The notes below the pieces were generated by a model. That model was not told the DNA's origin and searched no databases. It worked only from the letters and a program-made list of their open reading frames with translations. Made by a program: the position numbers and the translations under genes. Shown here in pieces: positions 1 through 6,601 of a stretch of 12,201 nt of DNA. The stretch covers positions 1-12,201 of the forward strand of contig DASWIV010000057.1 in the NCBI GenBank assembly GCA_036397475.1, in the 5' to 3' direction. Position 1 is the stretch's first letter, and each line of letters begins with the position of its first letter. Origin of the DNA: DASWIV01 sp036397475 (GTDB lineage: Bacteria; JAJVIF01; JAPKYR01).

Positions 1-249
1 CAGCATTGAAAAAATCCAGATGGCAACAAATATTGCCCCGTTCAATATCGCATTTTTCCGGTCAATGATATGAACAGACCACTCAACATAAACAAGCAGT
101 GTCAATGGAATCCCCGTTGAGATTACTAACAGGTAATACCCTGCGACAGGATCCATCCCGCCGTTAAACGATAAAAATAGTGAAACTAAATATGAAAATA
201 TCCAGAGGGCTGTGAGGGGATAACGCTTGAGCCTTCTAATCAGACCCAT
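1..249 (-). CDS. Partial small integral membrane protein (N-terminal 83 codons)
   Basis: The reading frame opens with ATG at 249-247, one base after the TAG stop of the upstream gene, and runs off the left edge of the window. The upstream gene's last codons carry AGGGGAG, a good Shine-Dalgarno, so the two are probably translationally coupled. The visible part begins MGLIRRLKRYPLTALWIFSY. A basic N-terminus is followed by hydrophobic stretches at about residues 13-27, 37-55 and 68-83, which look like membrane helices with positive residues kept on one side. I do not recognise the family, and no catalytic motif is visible. Its pairing with a secreted propeller protein hints at an envelope role, but that is inference. 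Confidence 0.6.
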   Translation of the reverse strand, partial: MGLIRRLKRYPLTALWIFSYLVSLFLSFNGGMDPVAGYYLLVISTGIPLTLLVYVEWSVHIIDRKNAILNGAIFVAIWIFSML

Positions 250-250
250 A

Positions 251-1591
251 CTACTCCCCTTTATTTATTTCGATCAGATTATTTTCGGGCTCTGACGTGT
301 AATCAATCCCAAGTGCCTCAAGCGACTGCAATAGCGGAAAATAAACAATCGAATCGATCAGTTCCGAGGATATATCCTCGATTGCTGGAATCTCGTTTAC
401 ATAACCTGTCCGGTCTTCCCTGTCGATCGAAATAACATTGTCGCCGTACGTCACGACCACCCATTTTGGCAGAAATTCGACAGCGCATCCCAGGTCTTCG
501 AACATTCCCGCGCTCATCCATACCACTCCATCGATTTCCCTGTGCGGAGCCTCCCAGGAAAGGTCGGTTCCATCTTCAAGTTTCACCGATAACGGATCCC
601 ACTGGTAAATAATTACCTCGCCATCGTACGTAAGGCTGACTATCTCGGTAAACCCGTCGCCATCGACATCCCCCAGCACCATTTCATTGATCAATGGAAG
701 TTCTATCGTAACATTTACCGAATAAACGTCATCTTCTTCATTATAAATTTCAAGCCGCTCTATCGGCCGCACCGGATCGGTGATTGCGAGAAGCAGCTCG
801 TTCAGCTCATCCTTGTCGAGGTCAGCGAATCCTGCCCTCCCGCTTGAAGGGTCGGTGGACATCAGCATCCCCATCGGATCGAACCCGTCCTGGTCCGGAT
901 CGTTGGAATGGAAATCCTGGATGAAGTAAATCTTACCCTGGTCGATCGCTCCGAATTCATCGCTTGTTATTTCAACCAATCCGGACTCGGTCAGCTTGTA
1001 GAACTTCGTATCCTGAAGTTCCTGCCCGGTAGGAACTTCCCCGGTATCATCCGCCTCAGGCTTATCCGTGACGGCTTCATCGGAGGTATTCTGATTCAAC
1101 GCGATTATTACCGACCTCTCTCCGCCGCCAAGGTCCGTAACTACCAGCCGTCCCGATTCTCCCTCACGGCTGTAATCTTCATACTCCGCTATCTCTTCAA
1201 AAAAGTAGCCTGTAAACCTTACCCGGTGAAGAGTTCCCGTGGAATCCAGCATCAGGATCTGCGGCATGAATCCCTGGATGTTCTCATGGATGATGTCGAT
1301 CTCGACAATAAATCCGGAATCGACGATCGGATCAGAAATCCACATCGGGACAAATCCCGACTGTGTATAGTGATAAACCTGGTATCCGCCTGAATCGTCT
1401 GCGATGACCATTTCATCCGAACCATCATGGTCCAGGTCTGCAAGGTCGAACGCGCCACGGTAAAATGTGTAGCCTTCATTAAGGCTGCCACGGTACTCCA
1501 GGAACATCTGGGAGCCGAATACCGGCTGTGCCTGCACGGCAAGCGCCAGAACCGCTGTGAATATCAATTCGTATCTAATGGTGCCTTTCAT
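251..1591 (-). CDS. Secreted FG-GAP/VCBS beta-propeller protein with C-terminal stalk-like domain
   Basis: This 446-residue protein has a typical Sec signal peptide: a basic start, a hydrophobic core at 9-21 and a likely cleavage near residue 26 (VFG-S). Calcium-binding FG-GAP/VCBS loops of the form D-x-D-x-D are visible at 52-57 (DLDHDG), 257-261 (DLDKD) and 308-313 (DVDGDG), each followed by an E plus a hydrophobic strand. A low-complexity acidic linker lies near 170-195. The last 70 residues contain GDNVISIDRE, a YVNEIP segment and YFPLLQSLEALGIDY, ending in a short strand. This matches the pattern of copper-amine-oxidase N-terminal ('stalk') domains, known mainly as wall or surface modules. 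The start lies 8 bases after the hisS stop, so it probably shares the hisS transcript. No enzyme activity is evident; a structural or binding role outside the cytoplasm is inferred. Confidence 0.75.
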   Translation of the reverse strand: MKGTIRYELIFTAVLALAVQAQPVFGSQMFLEYRGSLNEGYTFYRGAFDLADLDHDGSDEMVIADDSGGYQVYHYTQSGFVPMWISDPIVDSGFIVEIDIIHENIQGFMPQILMLDSTGTLHRVRFTGYFFEEIAEYEDYSREGESGRLVVTDLGGGERSVIIALNQNTSDEAVTDKPEADDTGEVPTGQELQDTKFYKLTESGLVEITSDEFGAIDQGKIYFIQDFHSNDPDQDGFDPMGMLMSTDPSSGRAGFADLDKDELNELLLAITDPVRPIERLEIYNEEDDVYSVNVTIELPLINEMVLGDVDGDGFTEIVSLTYDGEVIIYQWDPLSVKLEDGTDLSWEAPHREIDGVVWMSAGMFEDLGCAVEFLPKWVVVTYGDNVISIDREDRTGYVNEIPAIEDISSELIDSIVYFPLLQSLEALGIDYTSEPENNLIEINKGE

Positions 1592-1599
1592 CCTAATTC

Positions 1600-2889
1600 T
1601 CAGTTAAACTCGATCGACGGTCTCGACAGATAATTTATCACGTAATCTACGATTTCCTCAAATTCAACATTCTCCTGGTCCCCCGACTTCATCTCCTTAA
1701 CGATTGCCACCCCATCATTCAATTCAACCTCTCCGATAATTAACACAAGTTCAGAGCCCAATGTATTCGCCTGACCAAGCTGGGCTTTTATCGATTTGCC
1801 ACGGTGGTCGATATGGGTCACAATCCCGTTAGCCCTTAATTCACTCGCGATCGTTACAGCCTGTTTCAAAGGCTCCGGACCTAATCCGATAACCGCAACT
1901 TCACAGCTCGACACCAGAAGATCGTTATGCTCTTCCCAGTCGATAGCCTCGCAAACCCTTTCAACTCCGCTTCCGAATCCGATAGCCGGGGTAGCTGGTC
2001 CGCCATATAACTCCACCAGCCCGTCATAACGTCCACCACCAAGCAACGTGCCCTGCTGGCTGTCATCGCCCATCATCATTATTTCAAATACAGTATGTGT
2101 GTAGTAATCGAGGCCCCGTACAAGTTTCGGATCTATCTCAAACTCGATAGAATGCGACTTCAACAGGTCCTGAAGATCCATGAATCTCTCCATCGACTCC
2201 TCGGACAGGCTTTCGGTTATCGGATCGACATCCCTGAGCTGATCGTTACATCCGGGAACCTTGCAGTCGAATACCCGCATCGGGTTATGCTGGATCCTGT
2301 GATGGCAGTCCGGACAAAAATCGTCCTTCCGGATTTCCACGAATTTTTTCAGGTTTTCGTTGTATTCCCTTCGATCCTCAGGGGTTCCGACCGAGTTTAC
2401 CGCGACCCTGAGATTATCAAGCCCGCATTCGGTAAGATACTGAATCCCGAGATTTATGACCTCAATATCAGCGGTAACACTTTCAGCTCCGAAGATTTCC
2501 ACACCGGTCTGCGTATGCTCGCGGTACCGCCCTTTCTGCGGACGCTGGTAGCGGAACATCGGCTCAATATAAAAGAACCTGTGCTGCTCCGCGAAATTAA
2601 GTCCCGCCTGCACCATCGCCCTGACAACTCCCGGAGTTCCTTCCGGCCTCAAGGTCAGGCTGCGTCCCTTCTTATCGTCGAACGTGTACATTTCCTTCGA
2701 GACAATGTCCGACGATTCCCCCGCTCCACGGGCGAACAATTCGGTGTTCTCGAATGTGGGAGTGCGAATCGGCTGGTAACAGTTATATTCGCAGATCTCC
2801 GTAAAGACGCTCTGTAGCGCAAGCTGCTTTATGCTTTCAGGCGGAAGCCAGTCGATCGTTCCACGTGGTGATGTATATTTCGAAGCCAT
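1600..2889 (-). CDS. hisS: Histidine--tRNA ligase (HisRS)
   Basis: This class II aminoacyl-tRNA synthetase charges tRNA-His with histidine in the cytoplasm. From the ATG at 2889 it is 429 residues, the usual length. It begins MASKYTSPRGTIDW, with the family's PRG element at 8-10. Motif 2 spans about 106-124 (FRYQRPQKGRYREH, Arg113). The histidine-binding signature RGLDYYTHTVFEI is at 258-270, and the glycine-rich motif 3 GFGSGVERV is at 304-312. Cys192, Cys195, Cys209 and Cys214 lie in the insertion region, as in many bacterial HisRS. The C-terminal anticodon-binding domain fills about 328-429. The open frame continues upstream to 3039, but that would run through the terminator and into tRNA-His, so the ATG at 2889 is chosen. 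Its Shine-Dalgarno (GGAAGG) comes from an interspersed repeat. tRNA-His lies directly upstream on the same strand. Confidence 0.96.
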   Translation of the reverse strand: MASKYTSPRGTIDWLPPESIKQLALQSVFTEICEYNCYQPIRTPTFENTELFARGAGESSDIVSKEMYTFDDKKGRSLTLRPEGTPGVVRAMVQAGLNFAEQHRFFYIEPMFRYQRPQKGRYREHTQTGVEIFGAESVTADIEVINLGIQYLTECGLDNLRVAVNSVGTPEDRREYNENLKKFVEIRKDDFCPDCHHRIQHNPMRVFDCKVPGCNDQLRDVDPITESLSEESMERFMDLQDLLKSHSIEFEIDPKLVRGLDYYTHTVFEIMMMGDDSQQGTLLGGGRYDGLVELYGGPATPAIGFGSGVERVCEAIDWEEHNDLLVSSCEVAVIGLGPEPLKQAVTIASELRANGIVTHIDHRGKSIKAQLGQANTLGSELVLIIGEVELNDGVAIVKEMKSGDQENVEFEEIVDYVINYLSRPSIEFN

Positions 2890-2898
2890 TATCCAATT

Positions 2899-2934
2899 CA
2901 CCTTCCCCCCGCCTGCGGGGGGAAAACAAGGGGG
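2899..2934 (-). repeat. GC-palindromic interspersed repeat, copy A (supplies hisS Shine-Dalgarno)
   Basis: On the minus strand this reads CCCCCTTGTTTT, then the dyad CCCCCCGC-AG-GCGGGGGG (2905-2922), then AAGGTG. The dyad arms are 8 bp. The same outer and inner blocks recur at 5485-5538. The 3' arm plus AAGG forms a purine-rich Shine-Dalgarno 11 bases before the hisS ATG. The 5' CCTT can also pair with AAGG around the hairpin, so the ribosome site could be masked by RNA structure. Confidence 0.8.
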
Positions 2935-2957
2935 CAAGCAGAATCCATATTTATACC

Positions 2958-2980
2958 AAAAAAACCCGGCCATTGCCGAG
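2958..2980 (-). terminator. Intrinsic terminator of tRNA-His
   Basis: On the minus strand CTCGGC-AATG-GCCGGG forms a 6-bp stem (one T-G wobble) with a four-base loop, followed directly by seven T. It begins 17 bases after the encoded CCA of tRNA-His. This is a canonical rho-independent terminator, and it separates the tRNA from hisS. hisS must therefore depend on read-through or on a promoter I could not identify. Confidence 0.8.
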
Positions 2981-2996
2981 TAATTCAGAGAAATTA

Positions 2997-3074
2997 TGGG
3001 GTGCCTGGAGGGATTTGAACCCTCGGCCTCCAGATCCACAATCTGGCGCTCTAACCAACTGAGCTACAAGCACC
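2997..3074 (-). tRNA. tRNA-His (GTG anticodon)
   Basis: The minus strand reads GGTGCTTGTAGCTCAGTTGG and so on. The D-arm (TAGCTCAGTTGGTTAGAGC) and the T-arm (GGGTTCAAATCCC) are canonical. The anticodon stem-loop is CCAGA-TTGTGGA-TCTGG, with anticodon GTG. The acceptor GTGCTTG pairs with CAGGCAC. The gene encodes the extra G-1 specific to tRNA-His (3074), opposite discriminator C73 (3000), and a 3' CCA (2997-2999). It sits 107 bases upstream of the hisS start codon. A hisS-frame extension overlapping it is not translated. Confidence 0.97.
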
Positions 3075-3093
3075 ACGCATCAAGCGACGTATG

Positions 3094-3122
3094 TATATAT
3101 CACCAGCATTGACCTTAGTCAA
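3094..3122 (-). promoter_or_regulatory. Sigma-70-type promoter of tRNA-His
   Basis: On the minus strand there is a TTGACT -35 (3117-3122), a 17-base spacer and a TATATA -10 (3094-3099). A TG one base upstream gives an extended -10. The predicted start is near 3087, about 13 bases before the tRNA 5' end. This is a near-consensus promoter in the right place for a highly expressed stable RNA. The -35 overlaps a small dyad (TTGAC-TAAG-GTCAA, minus strand), probably incidental. Confidence 0.8.
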
Positions 3123-3143
3123 GGAACAGCATTTGTTTAGTAG

Positions 3144-3179
3144 CATACACAAACGAAACCTCGGTGGAGTTTGTGTGTG
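3144..3179. repeat. 36-bp hairpin repeat, copy 1
   Basis: CATACACAAAC (3144-3154) and GTTTGTGTGTG (3169-3179) form inverted arms of 11 bp, with one G-T pair, around a 14-base centre that carries an inner ACC/GGT dyad. The same arms, with a different 14-base centre, occur at 4158-4193. It lies between the end of the 3213-4115 gene and the tRNA-His promoter. No T-run follows on the minus strand, so it is not a standard terminator. Confidence 0.8.
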
Positions 3180-3212
3180 TGCCTTTATGAATCGCCAGAC
3201 TGATCCCTTTCC

Positions 3213-4115
3213 TCAATTCAACTCCTCTATGCTCGGCTTCAGGTCCATCTTCTTAATATACTCAAGGTAATCGTCCCACGTCATATTTTCCGGACGCATT
3301 CCGCTCAACGCCACAATCAGACTCTGAAGTACATTCGTCCCGAAACTCCTGTCCCCCATCCTCGGAGTTGTCGTGACCAGCGTCTTGACTCCCCTCGACT
3401 TCAGTAACTCTACATCCTCCTTAGTCGTCGTGTTCGTGACGATCACCTTCCCCTTCATATCTTCAGGCATGTATTTCCTTATGTAATGAAAATCGCCCGC
3501 GACAATTTTCGCCCTCTCGAACTGCTCAGGAAATCTCGGCTTCATTTCTTCCTGCTTCTTGCCGGTCGGGTAAAGCATTTTGAACGGAAGCTTTGTCATG
3601 ATTGGAAGCAATGTCGACGCTACTTTATTAAGTTCCCTGAGCGACCTTATCGGCTTGTTAATGTTAAGGGCAAAAAGCAGGTCGCCATAGACTGTCTCGC
3701 ATCCGATTTCATCGAGCGCTTCAGCCATCCCGATCCGATCCACACCGCTTACAAGCAGCGCAGGATCGCCTTTCTTAATTAACCCGTATTCATTCGCGAG
3801 GTCCCTGATCACCTGTCTCTCAAGCGTATGTTTAATTTCGCCGCCGTCCACAACAGGCGACTTAACAGCGTTCTTCGCGATATTCCACGCGTCCCTGATC
3901 TTATATTTTTTTGTTGAGCTCCAGAGGTAGATATCCGTCCCGCCGATCCCGAAGCAGTCGATCTTCCCATCGAGGTCCCTGATAACCTCCCCGGCTTTTT
4001 TCATATCGCCATCCGTTCCCTGGCGTCCAACCTCGACTTCCTCGCCGAGAAATTCCCCGGTATAGGTCTTATCTCTTTTGCTCGATCCGATACTTACGCT
4101 GAGTACTCTCTTCAT
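3213..4115 (-). CDS. Conserved protein of the family annotated 'quinate 5-dehydrogenase' (function unproven)
   Basis: This 300-residue soluble protein opens MKRVLSVSIGSSKRDKTYTG, followed by GTDGDM (33-38) and a GIGGTDIYLW segment (56-65). A glycine-containing stretch SGVDRIGMAEAL lies near 124-135. I recognise this pattern from bacterial proteins usually labelled 'quinate 5-dehydrogenase'. The classic quinate/shikimate dehydrogenase motifs are not evident, so that name should be treated as a database label. The second half has alternating beta/alpha segments (GKVIVTNTT; LLKSRGVKTLVTTTP), suggesting a Rossmann-like fold. There is no signal peptide or membrane segment. A GGAG lies 10 bases before the ATG. 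It is downstream of the DUF3084 gene with 94 bases between, which include a hairpin repeat. Confidence 0.7.
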   Translation of the reverse strand: MKRVLSVSIGSSKRDKTYTGEFLGEEVEVGRQGTDGDMKKAGEVIRDLDGKIDCFGIGGTDIYLWSSTKKYKIRDAWNIAKNAVKSPVVDGGEIKHTLERQVIRDLANEYGLIKKGDPALLVSGVDRIGMAEALDEIGCETVYGDLLFALNINKPIRSLRELNKVASTLLPIMTKLPFKMLYPTGKKQEEMKPRFPEQFERAKIVAGDFHYIRKYMPEDMKGKVIVTNTTTKEDVELLKSRGVKTLVTTTPRMGDRSFGTNVLQSLIVALSGMRPENMTWDDYLEYIKKMDLKPSIEELN

Positions 4116-4157
4116 CTCTCACCATCTCCAGTCAGTCCCACAAAATAATTTTCGTAC

Positions 4158-4193
4158 CATACACAAACGAAGCGTTAGCGTAGTTTGTGTGTG
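4158..4193. repeat. 36-bp hairpin repeat, copy 2
   Basis: CATACACAAAC (4158-4168) and GTTTGTGTGTG (4183-4193) are identical arms to the copy at 3144-3179. The 14-base centre differs (GAAGCGTTAGCGTA). One inner pair changes from A-T to G-C between copies, which keeps the pairing. It follows the DUF3084 gene stop by 16 bases. No T-run follows, so a role as an mRNA 3'-end stabiliser or a mobile REP-like unit is more plausible than intrinsic termination. Confidence 0.8.
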
Positions 4194-4209
4194 AGTGTAT
4201 TTTTATATT

Positions 4210-5478
4210 TTACTCCTCAATTTTCTCTATTTCCACAGCGAAATTCTCCCCGTACACAAGAAATTCATCCCTCCACAGATCCTGAATGGCTATCATCCTG
4301 ATCTCTGCCGGATAGCCGGTTACCGACAACGAATCCGCGAGCGCTATTAGATCGTCGATCACGATCTGCATGACCTCGTCCGACGTTGTCGGCTCGAAAC
4401 TGTGTTCCGTCACCAGGTAATCCTTCGCAAGGCTCATGAAGAAATAAATCACAGCCCGGTCCGGATTGGTTCCCTGCAGCGGGGCGTAAAATTCCCTGGA
4501 ATAAATAACATCCCCTTCGTTGAATTCCTTTCTGTTCGCCCGGACCTCGAGCCGTACGGGTATCAACTCCCATCCGCGGACATGGTCGTCCGCATACGCC
4601 GTTACAATTGCCTCAGACGACTGCAGGTTTTTAATGTTGTCCACCGCGCGATTCAGCTCATCGTCACTTATAAGCATCCTGTTCCCCAGCAGAATATATT
4701 CACCCGATTCAAGATCGATATAATGATTCGGTATCCCGTGTACAAATTCGTAAACCTCGGACAGCAGCTCAAGTTCATCTTCATCCATGACGATTGTGAT
4801 CGATCCGAGTCTCGCATCTTTCTGGAGTTTAACCTCCTCGGTTAGCAGCCTGGTCAATTCCCGGATTTCGTCATTCTTCGCGACAATCTGCCTGTCGAGT
4901 TCATCCACCCTGGCGGTTTTATCAGCGATCTGCAGGTTCATTGTATCGATCTGCCCTTCAAGATCGGCAACCTGAGACTGCGCCGTACTTATCCTCGCTT
5001 GGAGCGAATCCCTCTGTGATTTCAAATCCTGGTTCTCATCGATCAGCTCTTTCGCTTCCTCTGCCAGCGAATCGATGATCCCGTCCAGCTCATCGATGTC
5101 GCTCTGCATGCTACTCAACTGAATACGGTTATCCTCGAGATTTTTCTGTAGCACATCCAGGGCGACCAGCGCGTTATTCCGCTCGGCTACAGCCTGATCC
5201 TTATCGGACTCCAGGGAACTGATTTCCGCGACGATCTGGTCCATCCTGACAAGCGCGACCTGAACCTGGTTCGCGACAATAAATAACACGGCGATAGTCA
5301 CTCCCGTGATGAACATCCCGGTAAGTATGGCTATCAGTATCGATGTATTCCTCGGCCTCAGTCCGAATAATGAAATTCGTTTTTTCCCCAGAACGCGTCC
5401 GAGATAGTCGCCGACATATGCAACCACTCCCGATACGATCAGGAGCACGACTATCATTATAAAGGTTGGACTTAACAT
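4210..5478 (-). CDS. DUF3084-family membrane-anchored coiled-coil protein
   Basis: From the ATG at 5478 this protein is 422 residues. It opens MLSPTFIMIVVLLIVSGVVA (membrane helix 1, about 5-24), then GDYLG and KKRISLFGLRPRNTS (32-46). This G-L-R-P-R loop is the hallmark of DUF3084 proteins. Helix 2 is at about 47-70. A long heptad-rich coiled coil covers about 75-220 and a mixed alpha/beta domain about 225-422. The topology suggests two helices in the inner membrane with the coiled coil on one side; the function of the family is unknown. The open frame extends to an ATG at 5511, but that extension (PPARGGKV) is translated repeat sequence, so the start after the repeat's GGAAGG is preferred. 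The gene lies between hldA and the 3213-4115 gene. Confidence 0.85.
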   Translation of the reverse strand: MLSPTFIMIVVLLIVSGVVAYVGDYLGRVLGKKRISLFGLRPRNTSILIAILTGMFITGVTIAVLFIVANQVQVALVRMDQIVAEISSLESDKDQAVAERNNALVALDVLQKNLEDNRIQLSSMQSDIDELDGIIDSLAEEAKELIDENQDLKSQRDSLQARISTAQSQVADLEGQIDTMNLQIADKTARVDELDRQIVAKNDEIRELTRLLTEEVKLQKDARLGSITIVMDEDELELLSEVYEFVHGIPNHYIDLESGEYILLGNRMLISDDELNRAVDNIKNLQSSEAIVTAYADDHVRGWELIPVRLEVRANRKEFNEGDVIYSREFYAPLQGTNPDRAVIYFFMSLAKDYLVTEHSFEPTTSDEVMQIVIDDLIALADSLSVTGYPAEIRMIAIQDLWRDEFLVYGENFAVEIEKIEE

Positions 5479-5484
5479 CCTTAA

Positions 5485-5538
5485 CACCTTCCCCCCGCGC
5501 GCGGGGGGCATGTCCGCCGTGGCGGAAATACAAGGGGG
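5485..5538 (-). repeat. GC-palindromic interspersed repeat, copy B (supplies Shine-Dalgarno of the DUF3084 gene)
   Basis: The minus strand reads CCCCCTTGTATT, an additional dyad TCCGCC-AC-GGCGGA (5513-5526), the perfect palindrome CCCCCCGCGCGCGGGGGG (5491-5508) and AAGGTG. It matches copy A at 2899-2934 except for an 18-base insertion holding the second dyad. It begins 4 bases after the hldA stop, and its AAGG lies 8 bases before the ATG at 5478. Gene callers can translate it as a false N-terminal extension. Confidence 0.8.
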
Positions 5539-5542
5539 TTCA

Positions 5543-6520
5543 TTATTCCATATCGATCGACACTATCAACTCTTCAGGCGTCACCACCGACGTCCCCGGT
5601 TTTGTTACCGCCACCGCAGCAGCATAGCTTGCCAGCGTGCACGAATCGACAGTATCCATCCCCGATGCATATCCGAGGGCACAGACTGCAAGGACTGTAT
5701 CTCCAGCGCCTGAAACATCGAAAATCCTCGACACCTTCGCCCGGATATTCACCGGGTCTTTACCGTTCGCGTACAGCCTCATCCCATCCTGACCTAGTGT
5801 TACAAGCAAAGATTTCGGCGAATAATTTTCCTTGACAAGATTCGCGGCATCATCGCAGGATTTCTCATCGGTCACAGAAAAACCCGTTATCTCCGAAATT
5901 TCCTTTCTGTTAGGTTTTATCAGATCGGAACCGGAATAAATTCCGATGTTCGACGGTTTCGGATCCACCAGGATGGGAACTCTGTTCTGCCTCGAAATAT
6001 CATGGAGTACCGTCATCAGTTCCGGGCCGATAAAGCCCTTCGCGTAATCCGATACCGCAACAGCACCTGCATCTGAGATATGGTCACTGATGAACCCGAA
6101 CGCTTTATCTATCAAGGATTCAATCAGCGGGGATACTTTTTCCTCATCGACACGTACGATCTGCTGTGTTGAGGCAACAACCCTTGTTTTTCTGATAGTG
6201 GTAATGGACGAATCCGAAATTATTCCTGAATCATCGAATCCGCTCCCCCTGATCAGTTTCCTGAAAATTTCCCCGGCTTCATCGTTGCCGATTGTCCCGA
6301 CCAGTACCGGAATTCCACCCATAGCGGCGATATTCATCGCGCAGTTCGCAGCACCTCCGGGCCTGTCCTCTCTTTTATTCAGTTTTACGACAGGTACAGG
6401 CGCTTCAGGCGAGATTCTCGATGCGTCCCCCTGGAGGTATGTATCCAGCATCAGATCGCCAAGGACAAGGATTTTCTGCCCGGATAATTTCGGAACCAGG
6501 CTCTTTAGTTTTTCGCTCAT
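5543..6520 (-). CDS. hldA: D-glycero-beta-D-manno-heptose-7-phosphate kinase (kinase-only)
   Basis: This PfkB/ribokinase-family sugar kinase phosphorylates C1 of D-glycero-D-manno-heptose 7-phosphate in the ADP-heptose pathway for the LPS inner core. The protein is 325 residues, covering only the kinase half; E. coli HldE is a kinase-adenylyltransferase fusion of about 477 residues. Visible marks are ILVLGDLMLDTYLQGDASRI (17-36), PEAPVPVV (38-45), the substrate-binding RPGGAAN (53-59), DPKP followed by IKPNRKE, and the ATP/catalytic motif DVSGAGDT ending at 275, with catalytic base Asp274. The ATG at 6520 has no Shine-Dalgarno: the minus strand upstream reads CTTCCTCCACGAAT. A stop six codons upstream rules out an extension. 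A possible -10 (TGTAAT) 14 bases before the ATG suggests a very short leader. The adenylyltransferase partner is not in this window. Confidence 0.92.
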   Translation of the reverse strand: MSEKLKSLVPKLSGQKILVLGDLMLDTYLQGDASRISPEAPVPVVKLNKREDRPGGAANCAMNIAAMGGIPVLVGTIGNDEAGEIFRKLIRGSGFDDSGIISDSSITTIRKTRVVASTQQIVRVDEEKVSPLIESLIDKAFGFISDHISDAGAVAVSDYAKGFIGPELMTVLHDISRQNRVPILVDPKPSNIGIYSGSDLIKPNRKEISEITGFSVTDEKSCDDAANLVKENYSPKSLLVTLGQDGMRLYANGKDPVNIRAKVSRIFDVSGAGDTVLAVCALGYASGMDTVDSCTLASYAAAVAVTKPGTSVVTPEELIVSIDME

Positions 6521-6601
6521 ATTCGTGGAGGAAGATTACAGGCATCCATATAAATAGGCAAGAGCGGAGTTTTCTATCTGCCATGCGCATCACACATATA
6601 T

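Noticed and set aside
908..1393. 161-codon plus-strand open frame
   Set aside because: It is antisense to the FG-GAP protein and has no ribosome site or family signature.
2095..2817. 240-codon plus-strand open frame
   Set aside because: It is antisense to hisS over its whole length, with no recognisable motif and a poor start; hisS is certain.
2890..3039. N-terminal extension of hisS by 50 codons
   Set aside because: It would cross the repeat, the intrinsic terminator and the 3' half of tRNA-His; HisRS proteins begin close to the PRGT motif, matching the ATG at 2889.
3144..3179. Intrinsic terminator at the hairpin repeat
   Set aside because: No T-tract follows the stem on the minus strand in either copy.
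5479..5511. N-terminal extension of the DUF3084 protein (PPARGGKV)
   Set aside because: These codons are translated interspersed repeat; the family begins with the membrane helix, and the ATG at 5478 has well-placed AAGG.
2899..5538. Possible CRISPR-like or phage attachment repeats
   Set aside because: There are only two distant copies of each family, no spacers and no cas, integrase or transposase genes nearby; the tRNA-His 3' end is not duplicated in the window.
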